A stretch of DNA of 11,745 bases from Candidatus Helarchaeota archaeon (GCA_013375355.1 JABXJV010000393.1:1-11745); one strand, 5' to 3'. Shown: positions 1 through 6,950, counted from the stretch's first letter. The notes: a model not told the origin generated them from the sequence alone. Program-made: numbers and translations.

Positions 1-27
1 CCACTAAAAAAAGATTATTATTGGAAA

Positions 28-66
28 TTAATCCGAAGGATTTGTTATTTGTTTTTTATTTTTTTA
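28..66. terminator. Bidirectional terminator at left edge
   Basis: A small perfect hairpin, AATCC-GAA-GGATT (30-42), is followed on the plus strand by a T-rich run through about position 70. On the minus strand it is followed by a seven-T tract (positions 12-6). Archaeal RNA polymerase terminates at oligo-T with or without a hairpin. This would therefore end the minus-strand gene stopping at 69 and also a plus-strand gene lying to the left of the window. The left neighbour is not visible, so the plus-strand role is inferred. Confidence 0.5.
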
Positions 67-68
67 TT

Positions 69-998
69 TTATAAATCTTTTAATTTTATCATTTTTAATA
101 CATGCTCCCCTTGTTTTTCAGTAAATTCATAATAAACCCACAATTCATTTTCATGTTTTATTCCAAATAAGTAACGGCAAGAACCTTTACCAAAATCAGA
201 ATAATATGCTGGTTCTTTCAAGCTTTGGATTTTTAGATTTTTTGGCGAAGATCCGGTTAATAATCCTGATTTTTCTTCACATAAACCAGATTCTTGATCT
301 GTCCCATCAAAAAATCCAAAGTATTGATTATTAGATTCAAAAATTGACGTTAATCTAGTCATATAACTGGCCCATTTACAATCTTTTAAATTAACGAACA
401 CATCACCATTCCATTTAAAGGAAATTCCATCCTTGCTCGTTAAGAGGCCGCTTGATCCCCAAGGTTTTTTCCAAAATCGAAAATAATCGATATAAAGATG
501 AATTTCATCATTAAAAAGCGTTACAATAGGATCTTTAATGCTAAGTCTATGAAATCGGGGCAAATTCCACTTAATCTTTTGTATTTTATTTGAATCAAAA
601 CTCGAGGGATCTTCTGCAATAATTTTTTTAATCTGCCACCTAGGAATTATGGCATTGGATTCGTATGAAAAAAATAGATGATAGTCATCTTGAATTTTAA
701 TCATTGATGCTCCTTCGATGCTTTTTACGTTAATATCCTTTTTTCCCATTTCCCAAATTACTTTAAAATCAGTACCATTCGAAGACTCTAAAATTTGACA
801 TTTATAGCCTCTGTGAGTGTCACTAGGCAATACTTTTCCCTTTTTTGGTCGAGGATTACGAATTCTAACGTATAAATAGAATTTCTCGAATTCTTCATCA
901 TAAAAAATTGAAGATGCACCAATCCAATACCCTTCTCCTTTTCCCTCTGGTTCTAAGATGGTTTTTCCTTCTTGCGGGTTAAAAAGTAAGTTATCCAT
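69..998 (-). CDS. Five-bladed beta-propeller protein, GH43/GH32-like fold
   Basis: This 309-residue protein has no signal peptide and is probably cytoplasmic. Five spaced repeats, each an aromatic-rich pair of strands, lie near residues 28-46, 95-113, 154-172, 213-232 and 272-293 (for example ASSIFYDEEFEKFYLYVRI and KDPIVTLFNDEIHLYIDYF). This is the pattern of the five-bladed propeller of GH43/GH32/GH68/GH130-type glycosidases and of their non-enzymatic relatives. Acidic residues such as D34, E95 and D156 sit at blade starts where those families place catalytic residues, but I cannot establish a catalytic set or a substrate. The start is well supported: GAGG lies 7 nt before the ATG. It follows a membrane-protein gene on the same strand by 38 nt, so the two are probably co-transcribed. 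A role in cytoplasmic glycan or sugar-conjugate processing is a guess from the fold. Confidence 0.65.
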   Translation of the reverse strand: MDNLLFNPQEGKTILEPEGKGEGYWIGASSIFYDEEFEKFYLYVRIRNPRPKKGKVLPSDTHRGYKCQILESSNGTDFKVIWEMGKKDINVKSIEGASMIKIQDDYHLFFSYESNAIIPRWQIKKIIAEDPSSFDSNKIQKIKWNLPRFHRLSIKDPIVTLFNDEIHLYIDYFRFWKKPWGSSGLLTSKDGISFKWNGDVFVNLKDCKWASYMTRLTSIFESNNQYFGFFDGTDQESGLCEEKSGLLTGSSPKNLKIQSLKEPAYYSDFGKGSCRYLFGIKHENELWVYYEFTEKQGEHVLKMIKLKDL

Positions 999-1036
999 TT
1001 ACATTCCTCTGATACCAATAAATTGAGTCCTTAATA

Positions 1037-1420
1037 TTAACGTAATGATTTAGATCGGTAATCTTGAGAAAGATCCCAAATTCCAACAAGCAGGGACAGG
1101 ATAATAATTATTATTTTAAAGAAAATTGTATCAGGATATACGAAAATTGAGAAAATTGTAATAAATGGGAGCATAAAAACATATGGACCATGTTCAATAT
1201 AAGTTCCACCTATGGGAGATTCACCATTTCTAATACGTCTTTCATCCACAATATCCTTCCATATTAAAATACCTAAAATGCTAAAACCAAATGTTATAAA
1301 TATTGAATCAATTACAAAATAAGATCTAGCGGTCCATTGTTTAAGGTTTAAGATAATAATATAACCAATCAAGTGAATCAAGCCAAGCATTATTGAAATG
1401 ATGTAATATTTGATTCTCAT
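1037..1420 (-). CDS. Small four-helix membrane protein
   Basis: This 127-residue hydrophobic protein has four predicted membrane segments at about residues 5-25, 35-54, 79-95 and 98-116. A charged loop at about 55-72 contains KDIVDERRIRNGE, and the C-terminus is basic (YRSKSLR). The positive-inside rule would put that loop and both ends in the cytoplasm. I do not recognise a family, and there are no cysteine pairs, histidine clusters or catalytic-looking motifs. The ATG at 1420 has only a distant AGGA (about 12 nt upstream), so initiation is weakly marked. It leads the beta-propeller gene by 38 nt and is probably its operon partner, which could make it a membrane component acting with that protein. 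Confidence 0.6.
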   Translation of the reverse strand: MRIKYYIISIMLGLIHLIGYIIILNLKQWTARSYFVIDSIFITFGFSILGILIWKDIVDERRIRNGESPIGGTYIEHGPYVFMLPFITIFSIFVYPDTIFFKIIIIILSLLVGIWDLSQDYRSKSLR

Positions 1421-1497
1421 TTCTAATCTATTTCCTAATTTTTTGGCATTTACTCATATTTTTAATTTGTTCAAATCTAAGAAGAATCATATAATTG

Positions 1498-1533
1498 AAA
1501 AAAAAATGTTTCGTTAGTACTTATGAAAAAAAA
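1498..1533 (-). terminator. Oligo-T terminator after the flavoprotein gene
   Basis: Two uninterrupted T tracts on the minus strand, of 8 (1533-1526) and 9 (1506-1498) bases, lie 14-50 nt past the stop codon of the disulfide reductase gene. Tandem oligo-T tracts are the normal archaeal termination signal. They separate that gene from the 1420-69 transcription unit, whose promoter must then lie between them and 1420. A weak TATA-like stretch is visible at about 1450-1462. Confidence 0.55.
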
Positions 1534-1546
1534 TTAGAATGTTGAG

Positions 1547-3067
1547 TTAATGATCGTGGTTGTGCTCATGTTCATGTTCTACATTTACACTACGAAGCGA
1601 ACCGATAGCCCATCCAGCTACTTCATTTAAAGATGGATGAATGACTTGAGAACGATAAATAGGCATAAATGAGCCTGCTTCAGGACAAGTTTGTGAATAT
1701 GTGGGTATTGGTTCAGATTCTGGTGTTGGACTTATAGCACATATATAGCCTGCATTCATCAGATAGACAAATGGTTGAACTAACACTGCAGCATGAGGAC
1801 CAATAATATGGGCACCAAGTAATGTTCTAGATTGATCCACGACAAGTTTTACAAACCCATCATCAATATCTCCTTTATGTAATCCCATTGCAAACCCCTT
1901 TGCCACGCTTGAATAATTCTTTTTTGCAACATAAATTTTATAACCCTTTTCAATGGCTTCTGCCTCTGTTATACCTACATGTCCAATTTGGGGATACGTA
2001 AATATAGCCCAGGGGACAGCAGAATAATCTACTTTTAAACGATTATCTCCTTCAGCAAACATATTAGTTTCTACAATCTCTGATTCATAATTAGCTGTGT
2101 GTCGAAATTGATATTTTCCATTTGCATCTCCAATGCACCAAATATTCTTTTTGGATGTTTCTAAATATTCATTTGTTATAATCCAACCTTTTTTATCTGT
2201 TTTTACACCTGTCTTTTCTACTTTCAGTAAATCAGCATTGGAACGGCGACCTGTAGCGACAAATAATTCTTCGGCTTCGACTTCTGACTTTTCCCCAGTC
2301 TCCATATCCTCAATTTTTACAATCTTAACTCCTTTCTTAACACGTGTTTCAATAGCCTTTTTATTAACGAGAACTTTCATATATTTTTTCAGATTTTTTT
2401 CTAAAAAAGCACTGACTTCAGGTTCTTCTGTATATACTAAACGAGGTAGCATTTCTATTATTGTGACATCTGTACCAAATGCTGAAAATATATGTGCAAA
2501 TTCGACAGCTACTACACCGCCTCCAAGTATTATAAGACTTTTCCAAGGTTTTTTAGGAAATTTATCTCCAAAAAAGTTTCTATTTGTAATATATTCAATA
2601 TCTTCTATTCCTTTAATGGGAGGAATAAAAGACCGAGCACCTGAGGCTATTAAGAACTTTTCACCCTCAAATGTTTCCGAATAACTTCCATCTTTTAATT
2701 TAACTCTCATCTGATAATCTTTAACAAATTCCCCAGTCCCTTTATAAAATGAAAGTCTAGGAGATTTTGATAAACTTCTTTCCATCCTAATACTCTCATC
2801 AATTTGAGACCACATTCGCTTTCCAATCATATTCCAATCAAATTTTTCTAATTTAAGTTGTAAACCTACTCTTTCGGCGTGTTGGGCTTCTCTAATTATA
2901 TCTGCTGGATATACAAGAACTTTAGAAGGTATGCAACCCCGAGTGAGGCATGTACCCCCAACTTTGGTATCTTCGATGATTGCACAACTTAGACCTCTAC
3001 TAAGTACTGTATTAACAATGTTTAGCCCTGCACCGGTTCCAATAATAACAACACCATATTTTTCCAT
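1547..3067 (-). CDS. Dihydrolipoamide dehydrogenase-like flavoprotein disulfide reductase
   Basis: Class I pyridine-nucleotide disulfide oxidoreductase, 506 residues, cytoplasmic, FAD- and NAD-dependent. Visible in order: FAD-binding GTGAGL (10-15); redox disulfide GGTCLTRGCIPSK with C40 and C45; ASG (141-143); NAD-binding GGGVVAVEF (182-190), with E205 after the second strand favouring NAD over NADP; ATGRRSN (271-277); second FAD contact CIGDANG (311-317); and, in the dimer domain, the catalytic pair H477 and E482 in HPSLNEV. All catalytic elements are intact. Two features are odd. The dimer domain has roughly 23 extra residues before H477, with two extra cysteines (C443, C461). The tail is HEHEHNHDH (498-506), a likely metal-binding site. 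No lipoyl-domain or 2-oxoacid dehydrogenase genes are adjacent, so the in vivo substrate could be lipoyl protein, another disulfide, or a metal as in MerA. AAGGAG (3077-3082) lies 9 nt before the ATG. Confidence 0.9.
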   Translation of the reverse strand: MEKYGVVIIGTGAGLNIVNTVLSRGLSCAIIEDTKVGGTCLTRGCIPSKVLVYPADIIREAQHAERVGLQLKLEKFDWNMIGKRMWSQIDESIRMERSLSKSPRLSFYKGTGEFVKDYQMRVKLKDGSYSETFEGEKFLIASGARSFIPPIKGIEDIEYITNRNFFGDKFPKKPWKSLIILGGGVVAVEFAHIFSAFGTDVTIIEMLPRLVYTEEPEVSAFLEKNLKKYMKVLVNKKAIETRVKKGVKIVKIEDMETGEKSEVEAEELFVATGRRSNADLLKVEKTGVKTDKKGWIITNEYLETSKKNIWCIGDANGKYQFRHTANYESEIVETNMFAEGDNRLKVDYSAVPWAIFTYPQIGHVGITEAEAIEKGYKIYVAKKNYSSVAKGFAMGLHKGDIDDGFVKLVVDQSRTLLGAHIIGPHAAVLVQPFVYLMNAGYICAISPTPESEPIPTYSQTCPEAGSFMPIYRSQVIHPSLNEVAGWAIGSLRSVNVEHEHEHNHDH

Positions 3068-3125
3068 CCAAATTAACTCCTTTTTTAGTTAATTCCCAAT
3101 AATTTTAAAGTAAAGTTTTAATCTA

Positions 3126-3133
3126 AATTTATA
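3126..3133 (-). promoter_or_regulatory. TATA box for the flavoprotein gene
   Basis: On the minus strand TATAAATT lies about 60 bp before the ATG. The expected transcription start is about 26 bp downstream near 3103, giving a leader of about 35 nt that includes the AAGGAG ribosome site. It is a position-and-sequence call in very AT-rich DNA. Confidence 0.4.
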
Positions 3134-3150
3134 CAATTAATAGAAATTTT

Positions 3151-3160
3151 ACATATAAAT
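3151..3160 (+). promoter_or_regulatory. TATA box for the longin-membrane operon
   Basis: ACATATAAAT lies about 60 bp before the first ATG of the operon. A start about 26 bp downstream falls near 3182, at the left arm of the inverted repeat at 3180-3200. The box is back-to-back with the TATA box of the divergent flavoprotein gene. Confidence 0.4.
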
Positions 3161-3179
3161 AATTAAATTAATTCCAATA

Positions 3180-3200
3180 TTAAGGAGTTTATATCCTTAA
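3180..3200 (+). promoter_or_regulatory. Inverted repeat at predicted start site of longin operon
   Basis: TTAAGGA-GTTTATA-TCCTTAA is a perfect 7-bp inverted repeat with a 7-bp spacer, ending 15 bp before the ATG at 3216. It overlaps the predicted transcription start, the usual place for an archaeal repressor site. It could instead form a leader hairpin. The GGAG inside it is 28 nt from the ATG, too far to be that gene's ribosome site. No regulator can be assigned. Confidence 0.4.
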
Positions 3201-3215
3201 AATTCGTGAATTTAA

Positions 3216-4154
3216 ATGATCGATAAAATATATATAATGTATAACAACGGCGTGTGCGTATTCGAAAAGATTTATTATACTAGTCTGGAAACAATAAAGA
3301 CCGACTCTCAATTGTTTACTGGTTTTCTCACCGCAATTGGAGGTTTCGCCGCAGAAGCTCTTGGAAGTGGGTTACAATCGATTCATTTACAGACTGGAGA
3401 ACAACTTGCTATAATGAGACATGAATCAACAATGATTGGAATTTGTATTGCTGATGGTCGAGATCATGAGAAACTCATTTCTTCCTTATTAAAAAAAATT
3501 TTAGATCGTTTTTATCAAATTTTTAAAAGAGAAATTGACATCATGGATGCATCCTTACTTGGAAAAACTGATAAATTTGATAAAGAAGTAGAGTTAATAT
3601 TAAAAAATAAAGCTTCAAGCAGAGCAAATTGGAAAATGGGAGTAGGCATATTAATAGGATTTGGGCTCCTAGCTTTGCTAACTATTGTGGTTTTAAACAG
3701 GACAATTCTACAATATTTACCTGGACCATTATTTTTAGCCATAGTTTATGATCCATTATACATATTATTCTTCAATTCTATTGGATCATCAATAGGAGCG
3801 ATATTATCCCTAATTATGTTTTTTGTTGCAATATTATTCTTTATACCATCTGTTTTTGCAGGATTTTTAAGTGGTAATCGTAATCGAGGGTTATTTGCAG
3901 GTATTATTATTACAATTATAGCTTACTTAACATTAATATTAGCTACAGTTCAAATAAAAGCGAACTTGGGTGTGGATTTAAAGGGTTGGTTTCTTAGTTT
4001 ATCACCTCTTATATTCTTTCTCACTCTTTCTGTCTCATACTGTGCAGGTTATATTGCGGAACGTAAATACCTTTATTCCTTTCCAGAACAAGATAAAAAA
4101 GTAGGAAAATTAGAAAGTGTCCTAAAATCAATAAAAGAAAAAATAGGTTTGTAA
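3216..4154 (+). CDS. Longin-like domain fused to multi-helix membrane domain, copy A
   Basis: 312 residues in two parts. Residues 1-106 look like a longin-fold domain: hydrophobic strands KIYIMYNNGVCVF, an amphipathic helix DSQLFTGFLTAIGGFAAEAL (30-49), central strands (LQSIHLQTGEQLAIMRH, then MIGICIAD), and a long C-terminal helix (84-107). After a charged helical linker come membrane segments near 141-160, 188-217, 224-246 and 258-281, with SGNRNRG between the second and third and a basic tail. With no signal peptide, the longin part should face the cytoplasm. It aligns almost without gaps to the next gene, which also fixes the ATG. Longin domains serve trafficking complexes and small GTPases in eukaryotes and are known to be numerous in Asgard archaea. 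The specific role here is unknown. It starts a three-gene operon, 8 bp from copy B. The fold call is by pattern only. Confidence 0.7.
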   Translation: MIDKIYIMYNNGVCVFEKIYYTSLETIKTDSQLFTGFLTAIGGFAAEALGSGLQSIHLQTGEQLAIMRHESTMIGICIADGRDHEKLISSLLKKILDRFYQIFKREIDIMDASLLGKTDKFDKEVELILKNKASSRANWKMGVGILIGFGLLALLTIVVLNRTILQYLPGPLFLAIVYDPLYILFFNSIGSSIGAILSLIMFFVAILFFIPSVFAGFLSGNRNRGLFAGIIITIIAYLTLILATVQIKANLGVDLKGWFLSLSPLIFFLTLSVSYCAGYIAERKYLYSFPEQDKKVGKLESVLKSIKEKIGL

Positions 4155-4162
4155 GGATAGAG

Positions 4163-5092
4163 ATGATTCACAAGTTATACTTAATGTTCATCGGTGGAAT
4201 TTGCGTTTTTAAGAGAATTTTTCATACTTATTTAGATAAAGAAGAAGATTCTCAAATTTTTACGGGATTCATCTCAGCTATAGGAAATTTTGCATCCGAA
4301 GCTCTTGGTAGCACCCTACAATCCATTCGATTACAGACGGGGGAACAACTGGCGATAATGAAACACGAACCATCAAACTTAATCGTCGTTTGTGTTGCTG
4401 ATGGTCGCGATCATGACAAATTATTAGCATCTATATTACTAAAAATTCTCGGTCGTTTTTATGAAATCTTCCAAAAAGAAATAGAAACAGAAGATTCATC
4501 AATGTTTGATAAATCTGAAATTTTTAATGAAGAAATTGATAAGATTCTCAAGAAAAAAGTCACTAGTAGAGAAAATTGGAAAATGATTTTAGGTATATTA
4601 TTGGGATTAGGTATTCTGGTTGTTTTACTTTTTGCAGTATTAAATAGAACCTTTTTAAATAGCTTTCCAGGACCTTTAATATTTGCAGCAATAGGTCATC
4701 CATTAATGCCCTTTTTAATTAGTGAACTTGGTGCAACAATAGGTATGATTTTGGCTGCTCTAATGTTTTTTGTTGGTTTAATATTTATATTACCTGCATT
4801 TATATCGGGTTTTTTTAGCGGGTCGCGAGTACGAGGTTTAATTTCAGGATTTATTATTACATTGGGTACTTTTTTAACACTTGTAATAAGTGCTCATAGT
4901 ATAAGAAGTGGTTTAGGGTTAGATCTAAAAGGTTGGTTTCTAGGAATTTCCCCACTAATCTTTTTTCTCACCTTATCTATTACTTTTATCGCAGGTTATT
5001 TTTGCGAACGATTCTGGTTATATAAATTCGAGGAACCCTCAATAAAAAAAGGAAAATTATCCAAGCTCTTAATTTTTAAAAAGAGAGAATGA
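4163..5092 (+). CDS. Longin-like domain fused to multi-helix membrane domain, copy B
   Basis: 309 residues, a tandem paralogue of the preceding gene with the same architecture: longin-like domain 1-106, linker, then membrane segments near 141-160, 187-217, 224-245 and 258-280. The best-conserved blocks between copies are TGEQLAIM, ADGRDHxKL, NRT before PGPL, GLxLDLKGWFL-type sequence near 251-260, and SPLIFFLTLS. These mark likely functional surfaces: one at the end of the longin sheet and one at the start of the last membrane helix. AAGGAT lies about 5 nt before the ATG, and the gap from copy A is 8 bp, so co-translation in similar amounts is expected. This fits a heterodimer, since longin domains often pair, but dimerisation is an inference. 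Differences cluster in the linker (107-135) and the second membrane region, suggesting divergence of partners. Confidence 0.7.
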   Translation: MIHKLYLMFIGGICVFKRIFHTYLDKEEDSQIFTGFISAIGNFASEALGSTLQSIRLQTGEQLAIMKHEPSNLIVVCVADGRDHDKLLASILLKILGRFYEIFQKEIETEDSSMFDKSEIFNEEIDKILKKKVTSRENWKMILGILLGLGILVVLLFAVLNRTFLNSFPGPLIFAAIGHPLMPFLISELGATIGMILAALMFFVGLIFILPAFISGFFSGSRVRGLISGFIITLGTFLTLVISAHSIRSGLGLDLKGWFLGISPLIFFLTLSITFIAGYFCERFWLYKFEEPSIKKGKLSKLLIFKKRE

Positions 5093-5113
5093 AATTTTAA
5101 GGAATTAATAAAA

Positions 5114-5413
5114 ATGGAAGAACATGAAATTGATGAATTAAGTCGAATTTTCTTTTACGAATTTAATAGGGGAGAATATGAAGTATTCCGTCTTGAAGTT
5201 CTAAATCGAAAAATAAAGACTAATCAACAGAGGATTGAGCAAGCACAGAAGATAATGTGGAATAAAAATGAAGTTCTTCTTGCCAAAATTATTAATTTAT
5301 TAGAGAAAAATCGGCTAGATTTAGTTAAAGAAATCTTTACTCGTGCCCATAGACTTTATAGGCAAAAAGAAATGAACGAATTTATTGGTATGGATCGTGA
5401 TTTCGGTGAATAA
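5114..5413 (+). CDS. Small all-helical protein, third gene of longin operon
   Basis: 99 residues, charged, with no membrane segment or signal peptide. The sequence suggests helices at about 3-17, 20-48, 53-64 and 68-88; segments such as EVLLAKIINLLEKNRLDLVKE (53-73) have amphipathic spacing. It does not match a family I recognise. It follows copy B by 21 bp, with AAGGAA (5099-5104) about 9 nt before its ATG, so it belongs to the same transcript. Its place suggests a soluble partner or adaptor of the membrane longin proteins. That is inferred from position alone. The operon ends here; the next gene is on the other strand, 45 bp away. Confidence 0.6.
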   Translation: MEEHEIDELSRIFFYEFNRGEYEVFRLEVLNRKIKTNQQRIEQAQKIMWNKNEVLLAKIINLLEKNRLDLVKEIFTRAHRLYRQKEMNEFIGMDRDFGE

Positions 5414-5432
5414 TCATGTAACTGATAAAGTC

Positions 5433-5475
5433 ATTTTTAAAATTAAATTTTGTTAAATTTATTCAGCTTTTTTTT
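5433..5475 (+). terminator. Probable oligo-T terminator of longin operon
   Basis: A five-T tract (5433-5437), shorter T tracts and then an eight-T tract (5468-5475) lie 20-62 nt past the operon's last stop codon. The last tract lies within the 3' end of the convergent TPR gene, so the two transcripts probably overlap by some tens of bases. Confidence 0.35.
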
Positions 5476-5953
5476 GAAAGTATTGAAAAATTCTTTCTAA
5501 TGTGATTCCAAGGAGAGCACAAATATTATAAGCAGAAATTGTACAATCTTGGTATTTTTGCTCTATTCCATATTCTAGATATAACTCCTCTGCAGAAAGA
5601 AAATATTTGATTGCATTAACTAAATTTAAATTACTTTTTTCAATTTTTTTAGCATAATCCGCAAACTTATCTGCTAATGATATCATTATGGAATTACTTT
5701 CTTCTTTAAGTTCCAATTTTTCGTAATATTTTGCTGCCTCTTCTATATATTCCCTTCCTTTGAACGGATCAAGAGGTTTACAGTAATCTTGTAGAATTTT
5801 AATAGCTTTTATCATCACTTTTTTATAATCTTTCTTTTTAAAATTTTTATTATAACATTCTGCGGCATTGATATAGGTATCCTTTGCTTTTAGTGGATCT
5901 TCCTTCAACAAAGTCTTTGCCTGACTCTCTAAGTTTTTACATTTTTGAGACAA
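5459..5953 (-). CDS. TPR/SNAP-like helical-repeat protein, short copy (TTG start)
   Basis: 164 residues, mostly helical, with TPR-like helix pairs such as AKDTYINAAECYNKNF (23-38), REYIEEAAKYYEKLE (67-81) and VNAIKYFLSAEELYLEYG (112-129). The pattern resembles TPR and alpha-SNAP-type superhelical scaffolds, which bind other proteins. It is paralogous to the first ~140 residues of the gene upstream: both begin MSxxCKxLExxAK and share AKxTY. That match fixes the TTG start at 5953, since no in-frame ATG occurs early. AAGGAGG at the end of the upstream gene serves as its ribosome site, and one base separates that gene's stop from the TTG, so translation is probably coupled. It lacks the coiled-coil tail of its partner. 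The molecular partner is unknown. Confidence 0.7.
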   Translation of the reverse strand: MSQKCKNLESQAKTLLKEDPLKAKDTYINAAECYNKNFKKKDYKKVMIKAIKILQDYCKPLDPFKGREYIEEAAKYYEKLELKEESNSIMISLADKFADYAKKIEKSNLNLVNAIKYFLSAEELYLEYGIEQKYQDCTISAYNICALLGITLERIFQYFQKKAE

Positions 5954-5970
5954 ATTACTCCTCCTTTTTT
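5951..5970 (-). promoter_or_regulatory. Ribosome site deciding a TTG start, with stop-start coupling
   Basis: On the minus strand the upstream gene ends AAAAAAGGAGGAG-TAA, then one T, then TTG TCT CAA. The strong GGAGG core is placed correctly for TTG at 5953. The homologous N-terminus of the two proteins agrees with this start. The arrangement implies that ribosomes finishing the upstream gene restart on the next. Confidence 0.7.
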
Positions 5971-6779
5971 TTCATCAATTGATCTAAAGCTGCCATTTGT
6001 GATTTTTCTTCCTCTTCTAATTCAGCAAGCTCCTTTTTAAATTGTTTGATTTCTTCTGCACTTTTTCCTTCTTTTACTAATTTTTGCACCACAGCTTTTT
6101 CATATTCTTGTTTTTTTTCTAAATATTCTTTCTTCTTAAGCATATCTTCTTTTACTTTTTCTTTTTCTTCTAATTTCTTTGCTTTTTCTCGTTCTTTATC
6201 ATCTAATTTTCCTTTTTCTTCTCGTTGCTTTTTTAATTCTTCAAATTCCCTGGTTTCCAAAATTTCAGGTTTACGAATTAACGGTAATTCTGGAAATTCT
6301 TCCAAAATTGAGGTTATTTCCTCCTTTGGTAAACCAATCTCTTTTTGTATTAGCTCAATAAGCTGTAAATTTTGATTAATTTTATCCTTATTTTGAAGTT
6401 GTTCATAAATTTTATTAGCAGTTTGGAGGTATTTAATTGCATAAATTATACGTTGCCTAGTATTATGTAGCTTTTTAGCAGCGGTTATATAAGATTCAGC
6501 CATAATAACAGTACATTTTGATACTTCCTTTTGTCTATCAATTTTTTTGTAATATTCAATTGCTTCTTCATAGAATTTTTGTGCTTCTTCAGGATCTTCA
6601 AATTGATCTGCGGTATTACATACGATTTGCGCAACTTTTTCGTAGGCTTTTGCCGCCTTCTTTTTCTGATATTTCTTTTCCCAACATCTAGCAACTTGTA
6701 AATAAGTTTCTTTAGCAACTACAGGATTATCAGTAATTTTTTTCGCCTTATTTTCCAAATCTTTACAATTTTCTGACAT
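5955..6779 (-). CDS. TPR/SNAP-like protein with charged coiled-coil tail, long copy
   Basis: 274 residues in two halves. Residues 1-150 are TPR-like helix pairs (AKETYLQVARCWEKK at 22-36, KAAKAYEKVAQIVCNTADQF at 41-60, QKFYEEAIEYYKKID at 67-81, YAIKYLQTANKIYEQLQ at 113-129), matching the short copy downstream. Residues 151-172 form a proline-containing connector. Residues 173-270 are almost entirely Glu, Lys and Leu in heptad-like spacing, a long single helix or coiled coil that would oligomerise or bridge. Alpha-SNAP and similar scaffolds use a helical superhelix to bind a partner; equivalence with SNAP is not demonstrated. There is no membrane segment. The ATG has only a weak AAGGG upstream. 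It leads the two-gene operon and faces the longin operon. Confidence 0.7.
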   Translation of the reverse strand: MSENCKDLENKAKKITDNPVVAKETYLQVARCWEKKYQKKKAAKAYEKVAQIVCNTADQFEDPEEAQKFYEEAIEYYKKIDRQKEVSKCTVIMAESYITAAKKLHNTRQRIIYAIKYLQTANKIYEQLQNKDKINQNLQLIELIQKEIGLPKEEITSILEEFPELPLIRKPEILETREFEELKKQREEKGKLDDKEREKAKKLEEKEKVKEDMLKKKEYLEKKQEYEKAVVQKLVKEGKSAEEIKQFKKELAELEEEEKSQMAALDQLMKKKEE

Positions 6780-6869
6780 TTTTGCCCTTCAACCTTCCAA
6801 ACTTGTATGAATACTAATTATGTCGAATAAATAGTTTCTTATTTTTGTAATAAATAAATTTTGTTTAAT

Positions 6870-6894
6870 AAAAAAAACCTAAAAAATGAGGGTT
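6870..6894 (-). terminator. Weak hairpin followed by eight T
   Basis: On the minus strand AACC (6894-6891) can pair with GGTT (6879-6876), followed by a run of eight T ending at 6870. It could be a second terminator for read-through from the glycoprotein gene. It could also end a short leader RNA started at the upstream AT box. The stem is short. Confidence 0.3.
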
Positions 6895-6932
6895 GTTTAT
6901 TATTTCAAGGAATTTAAATTGTAATTCGACTT

Positions 6933-6950
6933 GGAAATATTAATATTCCC
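6933..6950. promoter_or_regulatory. Near-perfect palindrome, possible regulator site
   Basis: GGAAATATTAATATTCCC is an 18-bp palindrome with one mismatched pair (A3 with C16). It lies just downstream, on the minus strand, of the TATA-like TTTATATAAAA, and more than 150 bp before the TPR operon start. The core is only A and T, so chance is a real alternative. Confidence 0.25.

Noticed and set aside
3..74. Plus-strand open stretch at the left edge that could be the tail of a gene
   Set aside because: About 23 codons ending in Phe/Ile-rich sequence within the T-rich terminator. The hairpin and T tract suggest the upstream gene ends before this, and nothing confirms coding.
2133..2684. 183-codon plus-strand frame inside the flavoprotein gene
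   Set aside because: It is opposite a gene with complete catalytic motifs, its translation is low-complexity Ser/Phe/Ile, and it has no ribosome site.
3216..5092. Copy A and copy B as a roadblock/LC7 domain
   Set aside because: The strand-helix order and the long C-terminal helix suit a longin-like fold better. The two folds are related, so this remains a secondary possibility.
6046..6375. Plus-strand frames (to 6375) opposite the coiled-coil tail of the long TPR gene
   Set aside because: The Ser/Phe-rich translation is the expected antisense of Lys/Glu codons in a charged coiled coil.
6485..6718. Second minus-strand frame within the long TPR gene
   Set aside because: It is a frame-shifted shadow with Lys/Ile-rich sequence, inside a gene whose own frame has clear TPR repeats and a paralogue.
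5951..6779. The two TPR genes as one gene split by a frameshift or point mutation
   Set aside because: They share homologous N-termini with separate starts, and the ribosome site is well placed for the second. This is a tandem duplication rather than a broken gene.
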